From Bacillus sp. B-jedd (lineage in GTDB: Bacteria; Bacillota; Bacilli; Bacillales; Cytobacillaceae), in contig NZ_CCXR01000001.1 of assembly GCF_000821085.1 (NCBI RefSeq), forward strand, positions 1,385,001 through 1,449,000: 64,000 nucleotides of DNA, read 5' to 3'. A program made the translations under genes and the position numbers. The notes beneath the pieces were generated by a model, which was not told the origin of the DNA, did no database searches, and was given only the letters and a program-made list of their open reading frames with translations. Below are positions 42,817 through 49,943 of this stretch, piece after piece (positions within the stretch are counted from its first letter, which is position 1; the number at the start of each line of letters is the position of its first letter).

Positions 42817-44104
42817 AAAATTTGATGTGATTGTCGTCGGCGCTGGACCAGCAGGGACAGCCTGCGCTTTTGAATGTGCCAAGAATGGGTTGAATGTGCT
42901 GCTGATTGAAAGAGGGGAATACCCGGGCAGCAAGAATGTCATGGGCGGCGTCCTTTACAGGAAGCAGATGGAGGAATTGATTCCTGAGTTTTGGAAAGAA
43001 GCACCGCTGGAGCGCCCTGTCGTTGAGCAGAGGTTCTGGATGATGGATAAGGAATCAGTCGTATCCTTTGGCTATAAAGGAATGGAGTGGGCGTCTGAAC
43101 CATACAACAATTTCACCGTCCTGAGGGCCCAATTCGACCAATGGTTTGCCCAAAAAGCGGTCCAGCAGGGAGCTTTGCTGATTAACGAGACTGTGGTGAC
43201 CGAATGCATAGTCGAAAATGGAAAAGTGGTTGGCGTCAGGACAGACAGGCCGGATGGGGATGTGTATGCGGATGTAGTCGTATTGGCCGACGGTGTAAAC
43301 TCCCTGCTCGGAAAACAGCTTGGCTTCCATAAGGAATTCCGTCCGGATGAGGTAGCACTGACTGTCATGGAAGTGATCAATCTTCCAAAAGAAAAAATCA
43401 ATGACCGCTTCAACCTTGAAGGCAATCAAGGATGCACAATCGAAATCTTCGGGGATTCAACAAAAGGGAATCTCGGAACGGCATTCTTGTATACGAACAA
43501 AGACAGCCTTAATATTGGGGTCGGCACAACGTTGTCCAGCATGATTAAAGCGAAGCTTAAGCCATATGACCTGCTAGATTATTTAAAATCGCATCCAATG
43601 GTCCGCCCAATGCTTGAAGGTGGAGAATCGGCCGAATACCTCGCCCATTTAATACCTGAAGGAGGATTCAGGTCAGTGCCGAAAGTCGCAGGCAACGGAG
43701 TTATTGTCGTTGGCGACGCGGCGCAGCTTGTCAACGCCATCCATCGTGAAGGCTCGAACATGGCGATGCACTCAGGCAAGCTCGCTGCCGAGGCCATCGT
43801 CCAGGCAAAAGAGCGGAATAACTATAGCGAAGCCAGCCTGAACAGTTACAGAGAGGCACTTTATGGAAGCTTTATTATGAAAGATCTTGAAAAATATAAG
43901 GACGCAGCACATACTTTTGAAAAATATCCACAGTACTTTAAAGAATATGTGCCAATGATGAATCAGGCGATGAGCAAATTCTTCACTGTCGACGGAACGC
44001 CTAAACGGGATAAGCAGAAAGAAATCATGAAGAGCATTACGAGTGAACGCGGCACCCTCAAGGTGCTCCAGGATGTCTATCGCGCATGGAAGGCGGTGAA
44101 ATAA
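42809..44104 (+). CDS. fixC: FAD-dependent oxidoreductase FixC
   Basis: An ETF-quinone oxidoreductase-like flavoprotein, 431 residues. The Rossmann start DVIVVGAGPAGTACAFECAKNG binds FAD; GSKNVMGGVLY and GDAAQLVNAIHREGSNMAMHSG are FixC/GR2-family motifs. Together with FixX it should accept electrons from FixAB and pass them to quinone. ATG 42809 lies inside the end of fixB; GGTGGTGA is just upstream. It overlaps fixX at TAATG. Confidence 0.93.
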   Translation: MPEKFDVIVVGAGPAGTACAFECAKNGLNVLLIERGEYPGSKNVMGGVLYRKQMEELIPEFWKEAPLERPVVEQRFWMMDKESVVSFGYKGMEWASEPYNNFTVLRAQFDQWFAQKAVQQGALLINETVVTECIVENGKVVGVRTDRPDGDVYADVVVLADGVNSLLGKQLGFHKEFRPDEVALTVMEVINLPKEKINDRFNLEGNQGCTIEIFGDSTKGNLGTAFLYTNKDSLNIGVGTTLSSMIKAKLKPYDLLDYLKSHPMVRPMLEGGESAEYLAHLIPEGGFRSVPKVAGNGVIVVGDAAQLVNAIHREGSNMAMHSGKLAAEAIVQAKERNNYSEASLNSYREALYGSFIMKDLEKYKDAAHTFEKYPQYFKEYVPMMNQAMSKFFTVDGTPKRDKQKEIMKSITSERGTLKVLQDVYRAWKAVK

Positions 44105-44388
44105 TGTCAACCAATACATTGGAAGAAAAACAATACCTCCTCCGCTTCAGGTGTGACACGAAATCGCATTTAACCGTACTTGATCACGATATTTGCGCGA
44201 CTAAATGCCCGGATAAGATTTGCACTGTATTTTGCCCTGCCGAGGTATACAAATGGGAAGGTAAGCGGATGCAGGTAGGCTATGAAGGCTGCCATGAATG
44301 TGGAAGCTGCCGGATCGGCTGTCCGTACCAGAACATTAAGTGGGAGTACCCGAAAGGCGGGCATGGCATTGTTTTCAGATTGGCTTAA
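44104..44388 (+). CDS. fixX: Ferredoxin-like protein FixX
   Basis: A 94-residue iron-sulfur protein encoded immediately after fixC (1-nt overlap). The cysteine motifs are CATKCPDKICTVFCP and CHECGSCRIGCP, sufficient for at least one 4Fe-4S cluster. In FixABCX it forms the module with FixC that hands electrons to the membrane quinone. The N-terminus is short (TNTLEEKQYLLRFRC). The terminator follows 17 nt later, closing the operon. No nitrogenase genes are nearby. Confidence 0.93.
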   Translation: MSTNTLEEKQYLLRFRCDTKSHLTVLDHDICATKCPDKICTVFCPAEVYKWEGKRMQVGYEGCHECGSCRIGCPYQNIKWEYPKGGHGIVFRLA

Positions 44389-44405
44389 CTAAAGATTTAA
44401 AGCAT

Positions 44406-44440
44406 AACAAAAAGCTGTTTGTATGACAGCTTTTTGTTTT
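44406..44440 (+). terminator. fixABCX terminator
   Basis: AACAAAAAGCTGT / ACAGCTTTTTGTT 13-bp stem, T-run. Confidence 0.9.
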
Positions 44441-44543
44441 TTTATATGGAAAACAGTTACTGTGCTGGATATACACTATTTACACGATATGTACGGGAAT
44501 TCACAAAGAGGGTTAAAAAGGAGAAGCAAAGGAAAATCGGGGA

Positions 44544-44885
44544 TTAGCTAATTTTTTTATCTAATTCCAATGTGCAAAGCTCATCGTTTTTACCGGATAA
44601 CTCACATTGCTGTGCGAGTTCAATCGCGGTTTCGATCGACTCCAGGAGTGGTGATGCATAATAAGGATGCTTCCAGTCGAATGAACCTTCAGTATCCGAT
44701 GTGAAAATCATTACCTTCCAATTACAGCATCCTGCAGGAAGGCCTTCATGGTCCCCCTGGAGGGCTATCAGCCAGTGGGTGGCTCCTGTTTCAGAAAAAG
44801 GGGAGCTTTGTAAAAGGGTGGAATCCTTCATTCCAATCGGCATCATGGTTTTAGGATAAAAATCCCGGTAGTGTGGAAAGTTCAA
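44544..44885 (-). CDS. Hypothetical protein, 113 aa, TTG start
   Basis: A soluble 113-residue protein of unknown family. It starts with TTG at 44885, supported by an excellent AAGGAGGG ribosome binding site 7 nt upstream. It contains GLPAGCCNWKVMIFTSD and three further cysteines in CEL/ELC motifs. There is no signal peptide. It is divergent from the hemerythrin gene with about 200 nt between, and convergent with fixABCX. A redox or metal role is possible given the cysteines, but this is weak inference. Confidence 0.7.
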   Translation of the reverse strand: MNFPHYRDFYPKTMMPIGMKDSTLLQSSPFSETGATHWLIALQGDHEGLPAGCCNWKVMIFTSDTEGSFDWKHPYYASPLLESIETAIELAQQCELSGKNDELCTLELDKKIS

Positions 44886-45012
44886 GTGTTGTCCCTCCTT
44901 AATATCTCTTACCTAAATTATATGAAAAAAGAAGGCCAAAATGTTTGCCTAAATGTTAAAATTTTTTGAATCTTGAAAGCGGTAACATAGCTTATGTGAC
45001 AAATTCATGGCT

Positions 45013-45028
45013 AGTGATATACCTCACA
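45013..45028 (+). promoter_or_regulatory. FNR/CRP-type palindrome upstream of the hemerythrin gene
   Basis: AGTGA-TATACC-TCACA matches TGTGA-N6-TCACA at 9 of 10 half-site bases. TATAAT lies at 45050-45055, placing the transcript start near 45062 and the site centre near -41.5, the position of class II FNR activation. A second half-like site TGTGA is at 44995-44999. Rex (TTGTGA-N6-TCACAA) is an alternative reader. Confidence 0.6.
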
Positions 45029-45092
45029 ACTAGTTCTCACTAATCCCATTATAATCAAAGCAAATAACACTATTTTGGAAGGGGAAATTAAA

Positions 45093-45620
45093 ATGAGTGG
45101 CTGTATGAGTGCTTTTGGCGGGATGGGAATAGTTGAGTTGTGTGATGGATTAAAGCAGTTGAAGGAAGAGCACCCACCTTTGCTAGCTATGCTGGATGGC
45201 CTTTTAGCTACGGTTGGGAAAATCGAAAATGAGGAGAATCTAAATGATTCTTTTGCTCAGCTGACAGAAAGAACGGTGAATTTCATCGCTGAACTCGGGC
45301 CGCACTCAGACCGGGAAGAGGGCGTCCTGTTTGAAATGATGGGTAATTATATTGGCAGGGCTTCCGGCCCGATCGCCGTCATGGAGTATGAGCATGACCG
45401 CGCGAAGACATTGATAGGCACTTATCTTGCCCGTACAGCAGATAAGGGTGAGGTTTTCTCAAACGCCGAGATGAAGGAACTTGCAGCCATGATTAAGGAG
45501 GCTTATTATACGTTGACCGAACACTTTGCGAAGGAGGAAAATGTCCTTTTTCCAATGGCACAAAAAATGCTTTCAGATGAAGAAAAAACTGAACTTTACA
45601 AAAGGATCCAGGAAATTTAG
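45093..45620 (+). CDS. Hemerythrin domain protein
   Basis: A 175-residue four-helix non-heme di-iron protein. Putative iron ligands fall in the expected order: LKEEHPPLLAML, GPHSDREEGVLFEMM, YEHDRAKTLI and LTEHFAKEENVLFPMA (H-x-x-x-E). Family members bind O2, repair iron-sulfur clusters under nitrosative stress (RIC/YtfE-like), or sense redox. The N-terminus has two cysteines (SGCMSAF, ELCDG). ATG 45093 follows GGAAGGGG; an in-frame start at 45075 would cover it. Single gene with terminator. Confidence 0.9.
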   Translation: MSGCMSAFGGMGIVELCDGLKQLKEEHPPLLAMLDGLLATVGKIENEENLNDSFAQLTERTVNFIAELGPHSDREEGVLFEMMGNYIGRASGPIAVMEYEHDRAKTLIGTYLARTADKGEVFSNAEMKELAAMIKEAYYTLTEHFAKEENVLFPMAQKMLSDEEKTELYKRIQEI

Positions 45621-45652
45621 CAGGAAACCAAAAGATTAATAACGAATTGAAA

Positions 45653-45695
45653 GGATGGCAGCCGCCACACAACAACTGGCTGCCATCCTTTTTTC
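45653..45695 (+). terminator. Terminator of the hemerythrin gene
   Basis: GGATGGCAGCC / GGCTGCCATCC stem with T6. Confidence 0.9.
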
Positions 45696-45739
45696 TCTTT
45701 TTTATTTTTTTTTAGAAAACTTTTACTTTGACTGGCATA

Positions 45740-45895
45740 ATGAAGGTTGAAGATTTGTTTATGAACTTCATTTCCTTGAATGTGTTTGGAAAGCCTGTCC
45801 TGGCTCCATTCGTAGGAATAGCTGTAGCCACTTTCATGTTGGCCCTATCAGTTTTTCTGTCTGCATACCTAATCAGTAAAAAACAGATTGCTTAA
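45740..45895 (+). CDS. Small membrane peptide, about 51 aa (tentative)
   Basis: The frame encodes a short protein with one clear hydrophobic helix (VLAPFVGIAVATFMLALSVF) and a Lys-containing end (SKKQIA). It fills the space between two terminators. The ribosome binding site is weak for either ATG 45740 or the internal ATG 45761. A CATAAT at 45736-45741 could be a -10, which would favour the internal start (44 aa). No family is recognised. Confidence 0.45.
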   Translation: MKVEDLFMNFISLNVFGKPVLAPFVGIAVATFMLALSVFLSAYLISKKQIA

Positions 45896-45935
45896 TAAAA
45901 ACGAGGCATAGCCAATCGGCCATGCCTTGTTTTTA
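45896..45935. terminator. Bidirectional terminator
   Basis: AAAAACgAGGCATaGCC / GGCcATGCCTtGTTTTT with A and T runs on either side. Confidence 0.8.
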
Positions 45936-47174
45936 TATTCTGTCTGGATTCCATTCTTCCAATTGCTTATCCGATGGAAGCAAAAGTGCGCACAAGCCCA
46001 AGAGTGGGAGGAAGCCCACGCCTGTAATCATTTCCTTTAGTCCCGCTAAATCTGCGATATAGCCAAGGCCGATTGAACCTATGGCACCCATGCCAAACGC
46101 AAGCCCAACCGTAAGCCCTGACATGAGGCCGATTTTGCCTGGAACAAGTTCCTGGGCGTAAACTACTGTGACCGAAAAGCTTGTCATGAGTATAAAGCCG
46201 TTTATGACAAGGCATGCGAGCGCAGCGGCAGGCGGAAGAAAAGGAATGGCGGCTGAAAACGGCGCGGCGGCCAGCATCGAAAGCGCGATGACCTTCTTCT
46301 TCCCGAACCTGTCCGCAAGCGGGCCTCCGAAAAAGGTTCCGGCTGCACCCGCTACCAGGAAGGCGAACAGAAGGTATTGCGCATGCTGGATCGAAAACGA
46401 ATATTCCTTAATCGCAAAGAACGCATAAAAGCTTGTAATGCCGGAAATGTACCATGATCTGGCGAAAATGAGCAGCAGGATGAATAAAAGTGCCGGCACA
46501 ACCCCTTTCGCCAAAGGCCTTTGCCCTGCGGCATTCCGGCCCTGCCTGCTGGCGGTCCTTTTTTCGAAACTCAGCTTTTCCGTATACCAGCGGGCAATAT
46601 AGATTAGCAGGAGGACGGCCGCGGCCGCGACGAGAGAAAAGAAAGCGGCGCCTCTCTGGCCAAATGGCACGAGCACAAGTGCGGTAATCAATGGCGCAAG
46701 GGCCTGCCCGGAATTCCCGCCCACTTGGTAAATGGATTGGGCAAGTCCCCTTCTCGGTCCAGCGGCCATATACGCAACCCGTGAGCCTTCTGGATGGAAA
46801 ATGGCTGAGCCGATTCCAATAAATAATACCGAGACGATGATCATTTCAAAAGTAGGTGCAAAAGCAAGGCCCAGAATCCCGGCCATCGAAGCGGCAAGCC
46901 CGATTGGAAGGGCATAAGGCATCGGTTTTCTGTCCGTCAGCAGCCCAACCGCCGGCTGCATGACAGAGGAGATCATATTAACTGAGAATGCGATGAATCC
47001 CAGCTGGGTAAAACTAAGGCCGAGTGACTTTTCAAGAATCGGGAACATGGCCGGTACGACAGCCTGGATGGAATCATTCAGCAAGTGGCAAATCCCTATG
47101 ATATATAAAATTTTATAGGTGGTTGATTGGACGGATGGGGCTGGCTTCTGAATTAAAGCTGCCTGCTGGCTCAT
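45933..47174 (-). CDS. MFS exporter, fosmidomycin-resistance (Fsr) type
   Basis: A 413-residue major facilitator with about 12 membrane helices. The Fsr-like hallmarks are ICHLLNDSIQAVVPAMFPIL in helix 1 and the A-motif region GLLTDRKPM. HPEGSRVAYMAAGPRRGLAQSIYQVGGNSGQALAP spans helices 4-5. Relatives export fosmidomycin or other drugs. AAAAGGAG precedes the ATG at 47174. It is divergent from an MhqR-like MarR gene with about 220 nt between, so that protein may control it. Confidence 0.9.
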   Translation of the reverse strand: MSQQAALIQKPAPSVQSTTYKILYIIGICHLLNDSIQAVVPAMFPILEKSLGLSFTQLGFIAFSVNMISSVMQPAVGLLTDRKPMPYALPIGLAASMAGILGLAFAPTFEMIIVSVLFIGIGSAIFHPEGSRVAYMAAGPRRGLAQSIYQVGGNSGQALAPLITALVLVPFGQRGAAFFSLVAAAAVLLLIYIARWYTEKLSFEKRTASRQGRNAAGQRPLAKGVVPALLFILLLIFARSWYISGITSFYAFFAIKEYSFSIQHAQYLLFAFLVAGAAGTFFGGPLADRFGKKKVIALSMLAAAPFSAAIPFLPPAAALACLVINGFILMTSFSVTVVYAQELVPGKIGLMSGLTVGLAFGMGAIGSIGLGYIADLAGLKEMITGVGFLPLLGLCALLLPSDKQLEEWNPDRI

Positions 47175-47318
47175 AAAAAAAACTCCTTTTTTCTTTTGTG
47201 TCCTTATAATCTTACAGCATTTTTTTTAGATGACAAACGAGGAAAAGGCTAATTTAATAATTTTTTGACGAAAAAATCTTAAGTTTTCTCATTTAAAAAG
47301 GAATCAGCCTCAACTCAA

Positions 47319-47364
47319 TTGACACCAGCCAGCCTGTTTTATATAATTATCTTGAATTCGAGAT
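47319..47364 (+). promoter_or_regulatory. Consensus promoter and MhqR-like operator before the MarR gene
   Basis: TTGACA (47319-47324), 17 bp, TATAAT (47342-47347) is a full consensus sigma-A promoter. Overlapping its downstream edge, 47349-47364 reads ATCTTGAATTCGAGAT, an inverted repeat with one mismatched pair, resembling the MhqR operator of B. subtilis (TCTCGAATTCGAGA type). Autorepression is inferred. Confidence 0.75.
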
Positions 47365-47397
47365 TATTTCATTATCTAATAAAAGGATTTGATTAAT

Positions 47398-47838
47398 ATG
47401 GAACGGGACTCTATTGCCCAATCTTTAAAACTGTACATTGTCCTTTCAAGGGCATATAAAGCCATTAATGAACAAGTGAATAAGCTTATACAGGAAAATG
47501 GGCTTAATCCGACAGAATTTGCTGTCCTGGAACTTTTATATCATAAAGGAGACCAGCCGCTTCAGCAAATTGGCGGGAAAATCCTGATTGCGAGCGGCAG
47601 CATCACTTATGTTGTCGATAAGCTTGAGCAAAAGGAATTCCTTCAAAGGGTTGCCTGCCCGAGCGACCGGCGCGTTACTTACGCGCAAATAACGGATAAA
47701 GGAAAAGCTTTCATCGAGAATGTTTTCCCGGAGCACGAAAAGAACATCGATAACCTGATGTCTCGTCTTTCGGTTTCAGAAAGGGATGAGGCCATCCGGC
47801 TCCTAAAAAAGCTCGGCCTTCCTTCAGGTAAATATTAA
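47398..47838 (+). CDS. MarR-family regulator, MhqR-like
   Basis: A 146-residue winged-helix repressor. SLKLYIVLSRAYKAINEQV is followed by GLNPTEFAVLELLYHKGDQ, the DNA-recognition region GGKILIASGSITYVVDKLEQKEF, and the wing CPSDRRVTYAQITDKG. The sequence is close to the MhqR/YkvE group, which senses quinones and electrophiles and represses detoxification genes. No Cys is present in the expected sensing position except Cys in RVACPSDRR, so thiol sensing would depend on that. ATG 47398 is used (TTG 47389 is in frame but crowds the ribosome binding site). Confidence 0.88.
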   Translation: MERDSIAQSLKLYIVLSRAYKAINEQVNKLIQENGLNPTEFAVLELLYHKGDQPLQQIGGKILIASGSITYVVDKLEQKEFLQRVACPSDRRVTYAQITDKGKAFIENVFPEHEKNIDNLMSRLSVSERDEAIRLLKKLGLPSGKY

Positions 47839-47845
47839 AAGTTTG

Positions 47846-48006
47846 ACTCTGTTATCCTTGATTGTAGATTTCCACTCCGGGGACATGCTTTCCGCGGGGC
47901 GGACCGTGGAGCCTCCTCGGCGTCCTAGACGCCTGTGGGGTCTCCACGTGCCGCTTCATCCCGCCGGAGTCAGTCCCCTGCGTTCCAATCAACTTCATTG
48001 CCAATC
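47846..48006. repeat. Dispersed GC-rich repeat, short copy
   Basis: A block of about 160 bp just after the MarR stop. One edge reads TCCTTGATTGTAGATTTCC and the other GCGTTCCAATCAACTTCATTG. Both edges recur, in opposite orientation, around 56.72-57.17 kb. It contains a GC-rich inverted structure (GGAGCCTCCTCGGCGTC...GACGCC). There is no transposase, so it is probably a non-autonomous or REP-like element. Confidence 0.85.
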
Positions 48007-48043
48007 CACACTCACCTTTAACTAAGCCAATGTTTAAATACCA

Positions 48044-48074
48044 AAAAAAGCGGCCTGAAAAGTGCCGCTTTTTT
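48044..48074 (+). terminator. Terminator between the repeat and the peptidase gene
   Basis: AAAAAAGCGGC / GCCGCTTTTTT stem, T-run. It is presumably the original MarR gene terminator displaced by the repeat insertion. Confidence 0.8.
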
Positions 48075-48199
48075 CGCATTTATGTATCTGATTCAAGATG
48101 AAGGATTTTGAGATTTTTAATAAGATTTTAAAAATTGGAGGAAATTATCTTCTGAGTGTCGAAAACATCATGGAATCCAAAAGAGAGAAGGGGACCCAA

Positions 48200-49894
48200 T
48201 TGAAATTTCAGGATTATAAATATTCACGGCCGGATCTTGAAGAAGCAAAGAAAAACTTCGAAGCCGCGCTTGAAAGGTTTAGCGCTGCCGGTACAGCTGA
48301 AGAACAAGGAAAAGTGATTGATGAAATCAATGCGCTCAGGAACCATCTTGGGACAATGTCTACTCTTGTATCGGTACGGCATACGATCGATACGAATGAT
48401 GAATTTTATAAGGCTGAGCAGGATTTCTTCGATGAAATCGGCCCGGAAATGGAAGGTCTTGTAACAAAGTATTACAAGGCGTTGACAGAATCCAAATTCA
48501 GGAATGAACTGGAAGAGAAGTGGGGACGGCAGCTCTTTGCCCTTGCTGAAGGACAGCTGAAAACATTCAAACCGGAAATCGTTCCGCTTTTGCAAAAGGA
48601 AAATAAGCTTGTTTCTGAATATACGAAGCTAGTCGCCTCCGCGAAAATTGAGTTTGAAGGGGAAGAGCGCACACTGGCACAGCTGGATGCATTCATCGAA
48701 TCGGTTGATAGGGAAACAAGGAAACGTGCAAGTGAGGCTAAATTTGGGTTTTTCAGCAGCCATGAAGAACAATTTGACAGGATTTATGACGATCTTGTAA
48801 AAGTGAGGACCGAAATCGCCAAAGAGCTTGGCTATAATAATTTCGTGGAACTTGGTTACTATAGGATGCACCGTACTGATTATAATGCTGAAATGGTGGC
48901 CGGTTTCAGGAAGCAAGTAGAAGAATTCATTGTGCCGATCGCAACGAAGCTAAAAGAACGCCAAAAGGAAAGAATTGATGTAAACAAGCTTTATTATTAT
49001 GATGAGGGCTTCAGCTTTACATCGGGAAATCCGTCGCCAAAGGGAAGCCCCGAATGGATTATTGAAAACGGGCAGAAAATGTACGATGAACTTTCCGGGG
49101 AAACAGGCGAGTTCTTTAAATTCATGAGGGATAACAGCTTAATGGACCTTGTGGCTAAAAAAGGAAAAGCTTCTGGCGGATATTGTACCTATATCGAAGA
49201 GTATCGCGCTCCGTTCATCTTTTCTAATTTCAATGGCACATCCGGAGATATCGATGTCCTTACTCATGAAGCCGGTCATGCGTTCCAAGTGTATTCAAGC
49301 CGTCATTTCGAGATTCCTGAATACTATTGGCCTACTTATGAGGCCTGTGAAATCCATTCAATGAGCATGGAGTTCTTTACTTGGCCATGGATGGAGTTGT
49401 TTTTCAAGGAAGATACCGACAAATACAAGTTTCAGCATTTAAGCGATGCACTTCTGTTTTTACCTTACGGGGTTTCTGTTGATGAATTCCAGCACTGGGT
49501 TTACGAAAACCCTGAAGCGTCACCTGCAGACCGAAAAACCAAGTGGAGGGAAATTGAAAGGAAATACCAGCCGCACAAGGATTATGAGGAAAATGATTAT
49601 CTGTCAAGGGGCGGTTTCTGGCAAAGGCAGGGCCATATTTATAACTCTCCTTTCTATTATATCGACTATACACTTGCCCAGATTTGCGCGTTCCAGTTCT
49701 GGAAGAAATCGAGGGAAGACAGGGAAGCTGCATGGAAGGATTATGCGCGCCTTTGTAGCCTTGGGGGAAGCCAGTCATTTACGGGTCTAGTGAAGGAAGC
49801 GGGACTTCTCTCGCCGTTTGAGGATGGGTGTGTTGAATCGGTTGTCGGAGTAATTGAAGACTACCTAAATTCTATAGATGATAAAAAACTCTAG
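48200..49894 (+). CDS. M3 family oligoendopeptidase
   Basis: A cytosolic zinc metallopeptidase of the M3 (thimet/oligopeptidase F) family, 564 residues. The zinc motif is HEAGH in VLTHEAGHAFQVYSS, with a downstream Glu in YEACEIHSMSMEFF. It degrades peptides of about 5-20 residues. I place the start at TTG 48200 (encoding MKFQDYKYSRPD), with AAGGGG 6 nt upstream. An ATG at 48098 opens a longer frame (598 aa), but those residues are not family-like and lack a suitable site. The length then equals the M3 non-PepF subfamily. Confidence 0.9.
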   Translation: MKFQDYKYSRPDLEEAKKNFEAALERFSAAGTAEEQGKVIDEINALRNHLGTMSTLVSVRHTIDTNDEFYKAEQDFFDEIGPEMEGLVTKYYKALTESKFRNELEEKWGRQLFALAEGQLKTFKPEIVPLLQKENKLVSEYTKLVASAKIEFEGEERTLAQLDAFIESVDRETRKRASEAKFGFFSSHEEQFDRIYDDLVKVRTEIAKELGYNNFVELGYYRMHRTDYNAEMVAGFRKQVEEFIVPIATKLKERQKERIDVNKLYYYDEGFSFTSGNPSPKGSPEWIIENGQKMYDELSGETGEFFKFMRDNSLMDLVAKKGKASGGYCTYIEEYRAPFIFSNFNGTSGDIDVLTHEAGHAFQVYSSRHFEIPEYYWPTYEACEIHSMSMEFFTWPWMELFFKEDTDKYKFQHLSDALLFLPYGVSVDEFQHWVYENPEASPADRKTKWREIERKYQPHKDYEENDYLSRGGFWQRQGHIYNSPFYYIDYTLAQICAFQFWKKSREDREAAWKDYARLCSLGGSQSFTGLVKEAGLLSPFEDGCVESVVGVIEDYLNSIDDKKL

Positions 49895-49904
49895 ATTATG
49901 TAAG

Positions 49905-49935
49905 AGGCCCGGGAAAATTCCCGGGCTTTTGCTTT
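49905..49935 (+). terminator. Terminator after the M3 peptidase
   Basis: GCCCGGGAA / TTCCCGGGC hairpin with TTTT; the convergent clpE gene ends 9 nt beyond and may use the same structure. Confidence 0.85.
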
Positions 49936-49943
49936 TTCCATTA

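Noticed and set aside
48224..48916. Several reverse frames opposite the M3 peptidase
   Set aside because: Antisense shadows of a well-supported gene.
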